A stretch of DNA of 64,000 nt from Rhytidiadelphus loreus (lineage: Eukaryota > Streptophyta > Bryopsida > Hypnales > Hylocomiaceae), in assembly GCA_947034895.1 (NCBI GenBank), contig OX344764.1, positions 10,168,001 to 10,232,000 on the forward strand. The letters are read 5' to 3'. The translations under genes and the position numbers were made by a program. Below, one piece after another: positions 1-11,620 of this stretch. The notes beneath the pieces were generated by a model, which saw only the letters and a list, made by a program, of their open reading frames with translations, was not told where the DNA came from and did no database searches. How positions within the stretch are numbered: position 1 is the stretch's first letter; every line of letters starts with the position of its first letter.

Positions 1-1602
1 AGAAATACATCAATAATTCTAACTTTTTTTCTAATTTTAAGATACCTTGGAAAACTAAAACATGAGTACAAATGTTTCTTGCAATCACCCAAAAATGTAT
101 TATTATTTTTGATTCGTGGAAAATTCTAAACTCTCTTCAAATTACTATCATTAGAAGCCCATTAAAAGTCAAACACATGAAAAAAAAGTAAACCCCAATT
201 TGGACTTGGAACAACCAAAATAGAGTCCATTAAAAGCAAGCTTAAAGACAAAAGCTATAATGTGCCATGTATGGCAAGTAAAGCTTGAGAAAGAAAAATC
301 GTGAAAACGGTACAACGAATTTTGAAAACCCAAATCCAAATTTTCTTATTTTTATTATACATAGTTTTGAGAGCCCATCGAATGATAGCAATTTCAAGTC
401 CTAATTCCACCCCAATCTACAGATAGTATCATATATTTTTGTAGTTCATTGTGTTGGATTGGTAATGCCCTTTACAATTTAGTATTTTTCATTAGTTATT
501 TCAACCTTTTCTTCATGTAAAATTTCAAGAATACAAAGTATTTATTGTTAAATTGTTCTTCATGTATTTGCAACTTACTTCTTCAACATTAGATTTCCTT
601 CCTCAAGTTGTTGGACCTACAATTTTTGTTGATAAAAAGTTTGAGGTATGAAACTTCACATCCAAGATGGGTAGAAAATCCTTGTTTTTTGAAATCAACT
701 ACTTAGATCTTGCAATTGGTAAGTTTTTTATTTCAATTTTTCTAAAGGATATACTTCAATAATTAAACTAAGAGATTCTAATATCGGATCTACCAACAAG
801 TGAAAAATAAAAGAATAAGCATTAGTTTAGAAAAAGTATTTTGAGAACAAGTTTTTGCTTGAAACAACTCAAGAACTTCCAATTGTGGAAAAATGACATT
901 GTCTACGCACCATGTCTACTAGTTGTGGCCAATGTCCTTCAAACACATCCAATTCTTGTCCGACTCTTCGGAAAGGATCACAAGAAGGCTGCGGGGCAAC
1001 TTTGGGAAGAACTACTTTACAAACTCCATTACACGTGTTTTGGCTCTTGGAGAGGGCTGCGAGTTCCCAACTCGAAACCCACTTGAGAACCGCCGAAATC
1101 TGCCGAAACCCGCCTGTGTTGACTTCGCCGAGAGACTACCAAGTCAATTTTTTCAAAAATAAAAAATAAAAAAATAAAAAAATAAAACTTTGTTCCTCAT
1201 TTTAAGGACTTTAATTTATTATTTATTTTTTTATTTAAAAAAAAAAAAGTTTGACATTGGAGTTCGAGAAGACTGGGGGGAACGGAGCTGGGAACAGGCC
1301 TGAAATGGCCCTCCACCCACTCACCCACCCCAATCTCATCTAATGCCATTAGTACGTGCTTGGATGACCAAGGTCATTTTCAAGGTCACACATAGAATTC
1401 CACATGCATTCATTGTTAAGCTTGACAATATATAAATAGGTAGCTTCTTTAATCTATTCCTTATTCCATTTTTGTTTTTCCAAAATCATGTAAATTGCCA
1501 ATTCTTGATTCCTTGTAGCTATTGAAGGCAACTTCGAAGCAACGTACTATATACTTCATTTGAACACATTTAAATATAATTTCATTTCATCATATGAGCT
1601 AA
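1..1602. repeat. Repeat unit A upstream of CHS copy 1
   Basis: An AT-rich unit of about 1.3-1.6 kb whose junctions carry the phrase AGAAATACATCAATAATT (window position 1, again at 1603). It corresponds to units B and C in front of CHS copy 2. It contains a 320-bp insertion missing from unit C. The short open frame near 841-1086 recurs in unit C (18,437-18,697) but without protein-like conservation. The left edge is at or beyond the window start. Confidence 0.8.
1032..1351. mobile_element. 320-bp insertion in unit A
   Basis: Unit A reads CTCCATTA, then 320 extra bases ending in CCATTA, then continues as unit C does; unit C has a continuous CTATTACGTG at this point. The hexamer CCATTA at 1026-1031 and 1346-1351 looks like a target-site duplication, possibly longer because CACGTG/TACGTG follows each. 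It has an A/T-rich centre and GC-rich ends; no terminal inverted repeat was seen. Class unknown. Confidence 0.6.
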
Positions 1603-1896
1603 AGAAATACATCAATAATTCCAAGAAGTTTATCGCTATTATCTCTCCATTTTTCAAAAGCAATCATATTGTTTCAAGTTCATTTGCAATCTGATGGACT
1701 CAAAGCTTATTACTTTCAAACAATGAAGCACCAATTGCAAGAATCATTCAAAGAGCCATATGGTGACACTTCAATAGACACCTACGGAGTACTTAACTAA
1801 AATAAGGTACTATAGTTCTTTCTACCTTATGAAGTTGAACTCTCACAAATCGTTGAAGAATCGTCTCCAATAAAGAAGTCATCACTCACTTGGAAG

Positions 1897-2142
1897 CAGT
1901 CCTTTTTTGGAGGGCGAAATGGAGCCAGAAAACACCATTTCATAGTAAAAATCTTTTTTTCGCCAGAAAAATTTCAATCCAATTTAAAATATGGATGAAA
2001 TTGTCAAATTTGGATGAAAAAGTGTATGAATTTGATTGAAAAGTGTTTTATAGTACAAAAGATGGATGTACAAAGAAATAAAATGCTTCACCAAATTTTA
2101 AGTGATTGCCATCCTGGCACTTTTAAAAAAAAAAAAAAACTG
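1897..2142. mobile_element. hAT-like MITE in CHS copy 1 upstream region
   Basis: A 246-bp insert flanked by an exact 8-bp direct repeat CTTGGAAG (1889-1896 and 2143-2150). CHS copy 2 has a single CTTGGAAG at 19,421-19,428 with uninterrupted flanks, i.e. an empty site. The insert starts CAGTCCTTTTTT and ends in a long A tract plus CTG, giving short CAGT-type inverted ends. An 8-bp duplication with CAG ends is the hAT signature. Confidence 0.82.
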
Positions 2143-2363
2143 CTTGGAAGAGAGGAACGAGAAATTTCAAACATGGGATGATGTCAACAACAGAGGGACA
2201 TTCAACGACGGAGGAAAGCAAGAGTTGACATGATTCTAAAAAGGAACTGGCCGCACGCTGAACTCCTTTATCCATTCTCCCCTGGTGGGCCATTTTCTCC
2301 ACTGACAGATCGAACTCGTCACCAAGACTTCCCAGCAGCCGTCCACGCTCTTCCGATCCTCAA

Positions 2364-2417
2364 CACGTGACGCCGCAGACTCTCACAGCCCGCGTTGCTC
2401 TCCACACGCACTATAAA
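2364..2417 (+). promoter_or_regulatory. CHS copy 1 core promoter: G-box and TATA box
   Basis: A perfect G-box CACGTG lies at 2364-2369 and a TATAAA at 2412-2417, 265 bases before the ATG. Transcription should start near 2440, giving a leader of about 240 bases. CACGTG elements next to MYB sites are typical of light/UV-responsive CHS promoters; the function here is inferred from that knowledge. Confidence 0.7.
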
Positions 2418-2681
2418 GAGCCTGAAAACCTACTTCCCATCCTCACAACAGCAAACATCAATCCCCAGCACTCCAGCAACTGTCTTGATCGCACTCTAAT
2501 AATTCTCTAGTACACTTTACTGATCGACAGACAGAGGCCTTGGATTCGATTCCAAGTTACAAAACTCTCGTTCGGATTGGATCTGTTGAATCATCGAAGA
2601 TTCGATTTCCAGGCGGGAGACTTGGAACGCGAATAGCACGCACTTCCCACTTCGATCCATAGTAGCGAACTCGGCGACGCA

Positions 2682-4125
2682 ATGGCTTCCCAGCAGACTG
2701 CGGTGAGCGCTGCGCTCCCCAGGGGACAGCCTCGTGCGGACGGGCCGGCGTGCGTGTTGGGCATCGGCACTGCCGTGCCTCCCACGGAGTTTCTGCAATC
2801 GGAGTACCCGGATTTCTTCTTCAACATCACCAATTGCAGCGAAAAGGAGGCCCTCAAGGCCAAGTTCAAGCGCATCTGTAAGTGACCAGAGCCGCATATA
2901 AATGATTTACTTCAGTTGTAGGAATATCCATTCCGGCCCATCTGCCTTCATTGCACACCGATGAATCCCATTTAGTAGTTTAATGTGAGTGATGGACTTT
3001 CTGATGCAAGCTGTGCTTCGTAATATACCCAATTGGCTGTGAGTGGAATGAATTCGAAGTACGATGCTTGTGGGGTGGTGCCCTCAATGAAATGAAATTG
3101 ACGTGATGTATGTTTCATTCCATTCCACAGGCGACAAGTCGGGCATCCGAAAGCGACACCTGTTCTTGACGGAGGAGGTGCTCAAGGCCAACCCAGGAAT
3201 ATGCACCTACATGGAACCCTCGCTGAACGCGCGACACGACATCGTGGTGGTCCAGGTGCCCAAGCTCGCAGCGGAGGCCGCGCTGAAGGCCATCAAGGAG
3301 TGGGGTGGCCGCAAGTCAGACATCACGCACATCGTGTTTGCCACCACCAGCGGCGTGAACATGCCCGGCGCCGACCACGCGCTGGCCAAGCTGCTGGGCC
3401 TCAAGCCCACCGTGAAGCGCGTCATGATGTACCAAACCGGCTGCTTCGGCGGCGCCTCGGTGTTGCGCGTGGCCAAGGACTTGGCCGAGAACAACAAGAA
3501 CGCGCGCGTGCTGGCCGTGTGCAGCGAGGTCACGGCCGTGACGTACCGTGCGCCGAGCGAGAATCACTTGGACGGACTGGTGGGCTCGGCGCTGTTCGGG
3601 GATGGCGCCGGCGTGTACGTGGTCGGGTCGGACCCCAAGCCGCAGGTGGAGAAGGCTTTGTTCGAGGTCCACTGGGCCGGGGAGACCATCTTGCCCGAAA
3701 GTGATGGCGCCATTGATGGCCATCTCACGGAGGCGGGACTCATCTTCCATTTGATGAAGGACGTCCCCGGGCTGATCTCGAAGAACATCGAGAAGTTTCT
3801 GACGGAGGCGCGCAAGTGCGTGGGTTCCCCTGCGTGGAACGAGATGTTCTGGGCCGTGCACCCAGGAGGCCCCGCTATTCTGGACCAGGTGGAGGCCAAG
3901 CTGCAGCTCTCCAAGGACAAGATGCAGGGCAGCCGCGACGTGCTGCTGGAGTACGGCAACATGTCGAGCTCGTCGGTGTTGTTCGTGTTGGACCAGATTC
4001 GTCAGAGATCGTTGAAGATGGGTTCTTCCACGCTCGGGGAGGGCAGCGACTTCGGATTCTTCATCGGCTTCGGGCCGGGACTCACGCTGGAGGTGCTGGT
4101 GCTCCGGGCCGCAGTCAATCAATAA
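2682..4125 (+). CDS. CHS: Chalcone synthase, copy 1 (2 exons)
   Basis: Type III polyketide synthase that condenses p-coumaroyl-CoA with three malonyl-CoA to give naringenin chalcone, the entry to flavonoids (cytosolic or ER-associated homodimer). Exons are 2682-2877 and 3131-4125, giving 396 aa, normal for the family. The intron (GTAAGT...CAG) splits a Cys codon (residue 66) in phase 1, the conserved plant CHS intron position. Catalytic residues are all visible: Cys170 in QTGCFGG, Phe221 in ALFGDGAG, His309 in [10 protein letters not shown] and Asn342 in YGNMSSSS; the C-terminal GFGPGLTLE signature is present. The start chosen is the first ATG after the 5' leader. Strong resemblance to moss CHS supports naringenin-type activity, but a related PKS such as stilbenecarboxylate synthase cannot be fully excluded by reading. 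The second copy at 19,956 is almost identical. Confidence 0.96.
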
Positions 4126-4375
4126 ACGGGTTACTTAGATTTTCGGTGAATTGTTCACATGTGTGAATTCATTTTTGGTGCTGATCATATTAGTGTACAT
4201 AGAACAAGAGTACAAAGGTCTACATTGGATCAATACTCTTCATGGTTAGCTTAGCTAGGTCCATTCATGAGTTGCATTGTTTGCAACCGCATTAATTCAT
4301 GTTAAGCTGGACATTGTGATTTCCAATTGAAATCCGCAGCCAGTAGAAGGAATTGATACAAACAAATCATTCAAA

Positions 4376-5690
4376 GAGTTTCATGAATGCCACTTGCCAT
4401 TTGCACCCCACCGCACATCAATTGCATTATATGAAGTCTGTTGATTGCTTCAATTGCAGTTGAATCCTGGCATTTAGTCTTACAATCCAGTCGGTTGTAG
4501 AGGGCGAGCACAAGAGCGGAATCCCAATCAACGTTATTTACAGTTTGAACATTGCAGACCATTCGATCTGACCGGTTCCTACTGTCATTTCTACTCAACT
4601 TCAAGGTTGATTTTAGGTTTTCGGAGCTTGTGTACGAGTGAAGTGCGTGTTTCAGACGTTGGAATTGTTGGATGGCGAGCATCATCCCCAAAAGGTATTT
4701 AAGTCAGCCCATGAGGGGGTGTATAGATCACCAATAAAGAAACACGTACTCATCATTGTTCATCTAACTTACACAGCAAACGAAATCCTCCAATAACAAA
4801 CCATATATCTTCAACAGACCTGAAAACAACAGATGCAATATTAAGTTCGAAGTTGAAATTATTACATACAGAATGAGCCTTCTCTCAAATTACAAATATA
4901 TATGTAGTTAATCACGTTAGGCTGTTGGGAGAGGTGCTGCAGATTGATCATCAATAAAGCCTTCGTTCTTCTTGTTCCTTCTTTTGTACGATATCAATCT
5001 CAAGGAAACAATTGAGAAAAGTTTGTGATTTTCCTATTATTACTGACAGCAAATGGGTCATTCCTTCGTGGCGCATCCTCTCAGATCTTCCCAGACATTG
5101 TCGAATGCTAGTGCTCTTGCAACGAAAATATCACCGTTTCAAAAAATAACACAAAAAACAATCCTTCAACTGAGTGGAGGGATATCTGGCAGTCATCGCT
5201 GAAGAGTGATTTCAATCTCAGATGGAACCAGAAACAAATCCAATACCCCATAATTACAAGCCTGGAAGCCAAATCACCGCAACCCATATGATGAAGTGTG
5301 CGACTGGTAGGAAGCAAACCGATAGTACTATGTAAGGTTCCCTCCTCAAAGTCCTCTACAACTCAATATAGCAGTTTGAACAACACAAGATTTCTAACAC
5401 ACAAGATGCATCACCAAAAACTGACACACTTGGAACTTTTGTGTGTCACAGGCACAGGACTCAAGAATCTTCGATCACATGTGTTGAAAGCGTGAGATGT
5501 GAAAGTTGCCAATCATACGTGCTCACCTGAAGAGAAATTCCAAGAACATACTAAATTGTGTGACCTGATAATAGAGAGCTTGGGTTGTGAAGCGCGAGCC
5601 GAAGTGCGAGCAAGCCGAGTAGGAGACGGAGCTGGAGTAGGAGTGCGAGCAAGCCAAGCAAGAGCAGGAGAGCAACGCCCTAAGGTAGAC
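4376..5690. other. Intergenic, no gene recognised
   Basis: Downstream of CHS copy 1. Short frames only; none resembles a known protein. A GC-richer stretch at about 5,590-5,670 is made of imperfect short repeats of a GCGAGCAAGCC-like phrase. Confidence 0.5.
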
Positions 5691-6100
5691 AAGCCTATTA
5701 TCACCCTCATCAGTTTACAATTTGAATATCTTGGGGCCAACTCCAATAGGAGCACATATTTTTGAGGGGTGTGCACTTGTTTCATGAATCAAGCTCAAGT
5801 GGAATTATAATTTTCCAATGAAAATTGTAATTTTGTGAATTTCTAAAATGGTGTGTCCTAAAATTACAAAACTGCCCATTGAGTGGAGTCATAAATGTCC
5901 CATAAACAACCCATGTACTCACCAATCAAGGATTGACACATTACCCTTTCTTGGCACTAAAGCATTGATTTTGTCATAATATAAACGGATATGGATGGGT
6001 TTGGTGGTTGCAGAAATGGGGCCAAAAATAGAGTGGTGGAAATAGGTAGTTGATCATTATAGGCTGGTCTACCTTATCCAAGCATTCCAAGGGATTCCAA
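5690..6100. repeat. Dispersed repeat, copy left of PAL
   Basis: Aligns in the same orientation with about 14,530-14,960, on the other side of PAL. Shared phrases include GACAAGCCTAT, GAATATCTTGGGGCCAA and AGGAGCACATATTTTT, then TCATAAA..AACAACCCAT and a CACCAATCAAGG block. Identity is moderate with small indels. No coding content. Confidence 0.7.
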
Positions 6101-8100
6101 GCCTCTCAACAGCCAACCCTAAAGTGATACACGCCTTGTCCAAGAACATACTCACTTTGAGTAATTTGGGTATTTTGCCTTAAATTATAAATTGCAAGTG
6201 GTTGAAATCTAATAAATTCATGGGAACAATGGCTCTATATCTACCTTTTATTTTTGGAAACTAAATGGTTGCCAATCCTTCTAATTTTTTTGGCCAATTT
6301 TGAATCCTCTATTTTCACACTCCAACTAGTTATTTTTCCAAAGGTACCAATGGTTCTCCCTAAACATTGCCTTCTGTCTCGTATATAGATCTTCAATGGA
6401 TTATCAAAGTGGCTATTTGTAGGTTCCTCTATTCATGCACTATTACTCTTTTTTTTGTCTCAAGGTACCAAATGTGTTGTATCCTATAGAGTCTATGATC
6501 CATTATAGTGCTCTAAAGTTTCTTGCTTTTGAAATTTTATAAAATATTCTTGATCGAGTAGTAGAAAATTTAGATTCCACCTTTAGTATTTTTCACTACA
6601 ATTTGCTAATGTGTCTAAACAAAAATTTCACCATGTGATCACTTACAAGTCACTATAACTCTTAATATATTGTTACTTTAAGGTGTTGCTACTATACTTT
6701 CCATGTATAATTTTACATTTTGATTGGTACAAAGATTCCCACTTGTAATAAGTTTTCATGTATATATAGAGAGGTTAGAACATTGACAAGCTGCAGCAAT
6801 TGTGGAATTGGCCAACTCGAAATTGAAAAAAAAAAATACTACTAGATAGTAAGCATGGATGCATCAAAGAGAAATACTTGTGGATGTGAAGTTTCAACAA
6901 AGCAATGACTATCAACTTCATTCATTGTTACTCAAATGCAAGAACAAAATAGAAGCCCAATTTTCTTTTCATTCATGGATTGAGTCAATCCAACATTTCT
7001 TTCCGCAATAATTGTAGTAGCTAGACACAAACCTCTTTAATATGATCCTCTATTCAATTACATTCTTATGTATCTTGCACACTTGTCACACTATCATTCC
7101 ATCTAACTTTGTTGTTTTAAATTCAAACTACTTGACCTATCATATGACAATCTCTCAAGCACTCAAATTAAACCATTAAAGAGGTTGAATGAGTATTATA
7201 TCTCCGCATTTGATTTGATTTGATTTCTAGAGCCCATGTAATTGCATCCCTAGAAAATAAAATAAAATAAATTCTACTCAAATGCATGGAAAAATGGAGC
7301 ATATGGAGCAATGAGTTTTTTAGGTTCTTTCCACGATTACAGGGTCCATCCTTTAAGGATTAAGTGGCATAGAGTATTACATCTCTTCAATCTAGTGCAA
7401 GAATTGAAGGTGAGAACTTCCGTCCTTTAAGGATTAAGTGGCATAGAGTATTATATTTCTTCAATCTAGTGCAGGAATTGAAGGTGAGAACTCTGCATAG
7501 TTCTACTTGTGTATGGATCTAATTATAAAACATTTCACTTTCACTCAAGGAGAGAAGCATCCTAAGTGCTTAGAGCAGAAGTAATTCAAGTACAAGACTT
7601 CCAAAGTCACCAATACATAATAACCTCTTTAAAGCAATACTCTCTAAAGTAATACCGCTTGCCGGTCTGAGCATACAAACATCATTAATGCAAATGTCCC
7701 TCCCTAATGTAATATAATACAGTCGGCCAATCCTGGCCCTATTACTTTAAAGAGGTTCTGCTGTATATATCCATTTCCTATCAACTGGCGTCACTATAGT
7801 GCAAGGGTTTGAAGCCATGGTGCAACGGCTTGGACAAATTTTCAGAACCAGATCAACAAAAATAAGAGCTTCGATTCAAATGACATCGCACTCATCTCTT
7901 CAACACACTTCGGAACCAATCGTCCGGACAAGCTAAGTCTCTGTTCATTTCAACACAACTGATATAAATCATATGAAGAAAAAGCATCATTCCGACAAAA
8001 TGCAACATGGCAGTATCAGACTCACAGTGATCCAGTTCGTGATCCAAGGTCTGGGGAACCATCACTTGGGCAACATTCGAAACATTTCAAGCCACCTGTT
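6100..8100. other. AT-rich intergenic
   Basis: No gene recognised. It contains the 74-bp tandem duplication at 7,345-7,492. Confidence 0.5.
7345..7492. repeat. 74-bp tandem duplication
   Basis: Two adjacent copies, 7345-7418 and 7419-7492, each beginning TCC(A/G)TCCTTTAAGG and ending GGTGAGAACT, with only a few substitutions. No coding potential seen. Confidence 0.85.
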
Positions 8101-10390
8101 CATGTCACACTCGCAAACTCAATCAGTTGCTAATTAAACGAGTCTGGGCATGTTTCACATGGTTAGCTTGTGAAGTTTTGAGTTTCTTCAAGGCGCCGTG
8201 GATCCACACCCAGAGATCCGTCCCACGCAAGCGAGACAGTGGAACCTACTCTTACCCAATGGGCAAATGGATGCAAGCAAGACACAGTCCACGGGAGAAG
8301 CTCGCATCTCCATGGACAAAATCGAGTCGCAAAGTGAGAGACGCTTGGATATGCAAGCTCTAGCTCCTATCTTGGAAGCTGCAAAAGAAGTAGAAGACGA
8401 TGATGATTGACCTAAAAAGCAACGACGAGCCTAAATTCGATCAGTTGCAGAAATTTGACACTCAAAGTGATTGAGGCGCAAAACCTCGAAGACTCTGTCC
8501 TTGACGTATTCCATTCTGTGCAACCTGGGCAATGACTTGATCATCACTGGGTTGCACTTGCATCCCGCCAGCCCAGTCATGCAATCCTGTGCCTTCCCTG
8601 CTGTAGAGGATCATGGCCTCGAGCCCTTGGGAGTTTTTTTGGTGTCCAAGAAGCACTTCCACATGCACCCTGCACCCTGCTGTCGAAAAAATGGAGCTCG
8701 GGACTTCCATTTCCTCTGTCGATGCTTCCACACCATCTGTGAATAGAGACGGTTACCACAGTGACTGTGGGTATTCTAGGGCAACCCGAAGCGGCGTCAT
8801 AAGGGCACTTCATGATCTGGGGGATTCTTTATCTTCACCATGAGTGCTGCCTTCTGTACAATATGAGCTAGTTAGGGCTTGACTGTATAGTGTATAACAT
8901 GGAGTTACTTTCAGAGAATCATGGAGCACATGCAAGGATACGTGCAACTGTCCTATGGCAGTCATGGAATCTAAACACATTTATCTTACATTGTGAAGAG
9001 TTGGTGGCATGGAACTCTTTCACAGTTTCGAAGTTTGATGCATATATGTTTTTGGATCCGCCATGGAAGTGGCATCCATGTATTGAAGGCTGGGCTGCCA
9101 CGATTATGGAAAACTCCAAACCGAAGAAAAGTGGCAACATTTGCAAGCTGGTTTCAGGAGGATGATGATGTGAATGTTGTGAGAGGCTTTCAGAACCCCT
9201 AAAATCACACGTGATATGGACTATATAGTACGAGCTCGAGAGCTAACATTGAGAGACATAATGTCAAGTGTAAGACTTCATCATACTTTCAGTTGATTTA
9301 AGGATTTAGAAACAGAAGGGTTATGGGCATCCCATTAGTTGCATATTCTTTGCATATCAGATTATTAAGAGAATTTAAGAAAGGTTAGTATTATGGGCTC
9401 TAGCCATCGTCCCATTGCCACTTAAACTTCAGAAACCTGCTTTGGCATTGTGCATTTTTACCTTGAGAGAAGAAAGAGCGACCGTCTCCGCCATTGCTGT
9501 AAAAATTAAGTCGACCCCCCTCCCCTCGTAAACCTTACCCATGGTCCTGAATTTAGGGTTGAGAGTGTTTGGAATGAGCTCAATCAGTAGGACATTCGTG
9601 GTTCAATAACTGTAGTCTGGTGCCTGTAGAGAGGTTATCGCCCAACAAGTTCGTCAAGTTGTGGCGGAGCAAGGTGTAGCTGTCTATACTCGAACTTGCT
9701 TCAGGCATGAAGCCTGTTCAAAGAAGAGATTCTCCTCTTTTCACGTTTCTAACGTTTGTATTGCCCCTTCAGGAACCCCGATTCAAAGTGAATGGTCGGA
9801 GTTTTGAGAAAAGGAGGTGTCACGGGTGTCAATTGTCTTCGAACTTTTTTACAGTCTTGCCAGAGGGCTTCAGTGGTAGGAGTAGGTATGACTTTCAGAA
9901 TTCTGTATCTGAACCAACTAGTCTTGTAAAACTAGGTTTCCAGCTACAATCATTTTAAGGGCAAGCAAATTGATGTATCAATTGGCATACGGAGTTTAAA
10001 CATGATATGCAAGGGGAGAAATGACCCTAAATATTTTATAATTTCTCTTGTAAACTAACAGAAGAATAGATAGATGACTTACTTGGGAACGTTTCTGTCT
10101 ACTTCTATGAATGTGGTGCTAAACGATATCTGCGTGTCTAATTCTTTCTACTTCTATGAATGTGGCTTCCTCTACTCCTGACTTTCCGAAATTGTGGTCT
10201 CACCTACATCAAATGCCTAAGAATCTGTGCTATCACTTTAGCGGCGGATTGAAAACATACAGACTTCAACGTTTGGATGAAAGTCTTACGTGTATTATGG
10301 ACTCTCACCGTGTTTATGATTCGAAGTTAATAGGGGAGAGATGACTGGACTTGCAAACGACTAAAATGGAGGGACAGCTCTAAGAACTTT
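8100..10390. other. Low-confidence decayed-gene territory
   Basis: More GC-balanced than its surroundings, with several short open frames on both strands but none I recognise. It may hold upstream exons of the decayed TPR gene at 10,400-10,929, or unrelated debris. Confidence 0.3.
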
Positions 10391-10399
10391 ATGGACGAG

Positions 10400-10929
10400 T
10401 AATTACGCTGGTAGGAGACAAGGGCAATGCTTGCAAGCCAATTATGAGCTTGTTGCAAAGCAACTGGAACCAGGGGTGAGAATCTTTCATTGTAATTCGT
10501 AGTGGTTTACACTGCAGATAATGATTTCCTTCGCGGCATCACTGTATCATCTCGGTATAACCCACTCCTAGAAACAGTTGTGCTTAGAAATTAGATGTCC
10601 TCACACTAAATGATTCTTGTGCAGGGGAAGCATGCAACAGCTGCCTACCTGGCGTCCATCTTGCACGCCATCGGGAAGGCTTGTGGAGGCGTGTACTGAT
10701 AAAGCGAGTGCTGGCCATCCAGGAGAAGAATTTAGGCCCAGATAGTCCAGAGCTTGTACTTACTTTACAACTGATAGTCATGCTTTGGGGCAAGCTTGGA
10801 AGAATAGATGATATTGAACCGTTTCATATGAGGATAGCAAAGATAAGTACCGAACACGGAGGCGACATCGACGATGAGAATGAGAACTTACACCGAACTG
10901 AATTGTTCGGCGGCATGTTCAAGTGTTGA
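10400..10929 (+). pseudogene. Kinesin-light-chain-like TPR gene fragment, frameshifted
   Basis: Two exon-like pieces join in phase 0 at a clean intron: the first ends at 10,475 (donor GTGAGA) and the second starts at 10,625 (after TGCAG). They read ANYELVAKQLEPG followed by GKHATAAYLASILHAIGKA, then a frame change near 10,690, after which RVLAIQEKNLGPDSPEL continues. The pattern A-IQEK-LGP-SPE is the tandem-TPR signature of kinesin-light-chain-related proteins. Without the frame change the segment stops at TAC-TGA. Only about three TPR helices' worth of sequence is present, so I call it a remnant. A sequencing indel in a real gene is the main alternative. Confidence 0.5.
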
Positions 10930-11620
10930 AACATTTTTTATCTTAAAGTATAGGCTTTCCCCATGATTGTGGCGTTGTGCTGGATAATTACATTTTTGTT
11001 CCTCTGAAGCTCCAAATTAACTCAAAGCCATCAAACTTAACGTCAACCACGTCTGGTCAATTGTGCAAATAGTGTAGCAAAATCCTATATCAACTCTTCT
11101 TATAAAGATGGGTTGAGATTCAAAATATGAAAGAAACGTGAGTATTTGTGCAGGAAAGCAGATGCATGTCGATTCATTTCAATTTTCAAATCACCAGGAC
11201 TGAGTACTGCATTTTCATCCTCATGCGTACTTTTCTCTTCTGTCGGTCCACTCGAAGATGCAACTTTTCTCGTGGTCAAGCTAGGAAGCCAAAGATATTG
11301 CGAAGAAACTGGTCGAAATTCCAACTCCTGAGAACTACTTCAATCGGGACTAGCAAACGCATGCAAATTCCAATGACAACCACGGTGACACTCGAAGAAC
11401 CTCCTGGATTGAAAATGTAGACGCCCATTGTGACGTCCAAAGAATGTTATAAATTGCTCAAGCACGGCCCAATGTGGAACCCAGTGCTCATCAAATGTAC
11501 AAGAGTCCCAACTTGGGACTCGAAATCGCCTCACTAATCCGATTAGGACGGAGAGAATCTCTACTTCCGTGAATGTACAGTGGCTAACGGAACGAAAGAA
11601 TCCTAGTTATCTAGCGGAAA
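10930..11620. other. Intergenic between TPR remnant and PAL 3' end
   Basis: Short frames only, nothing recognised. Confidence 0.4.

Larger units (their letters stand above)
1..4375. repeat. Segmental duplication, left copy (with CHS copy 1)
   Basis: This block aligns collinearly with 17,560-21,645: repeat unit, promoter, CHS gene and about 250 bases of 3' flank. The 3' flanks are recognisable but clearly diverged up to about 4,375, then homology ends. Net length is about 4 kb after allowing for insertions. Confidence 0.85.

Noticed and set aside
841..1086. 81-aa open frame, with a similar one at 18,437-18,697
   Set aside because: Both are part of the same repeat unit; the third unit breaks the frame and nothing resembles a known protein.
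1032..1100. tRNA-derived SINE head in the 320-bp insertion (a GTTTCGAGTTGG B-box-like phrase on the minus strand)
   Set aside because: No matching A box at the proper spacing was found.
3316..4122. 268-aa open frame on the minus strand across CHS copy 1 exon 2, plus 108-167 aa frames in other phases
   Set aside because: They overlap a clearly real CHS exon, are rich in Arg/His/Ala from GC-rich codons and show no family resemblance.
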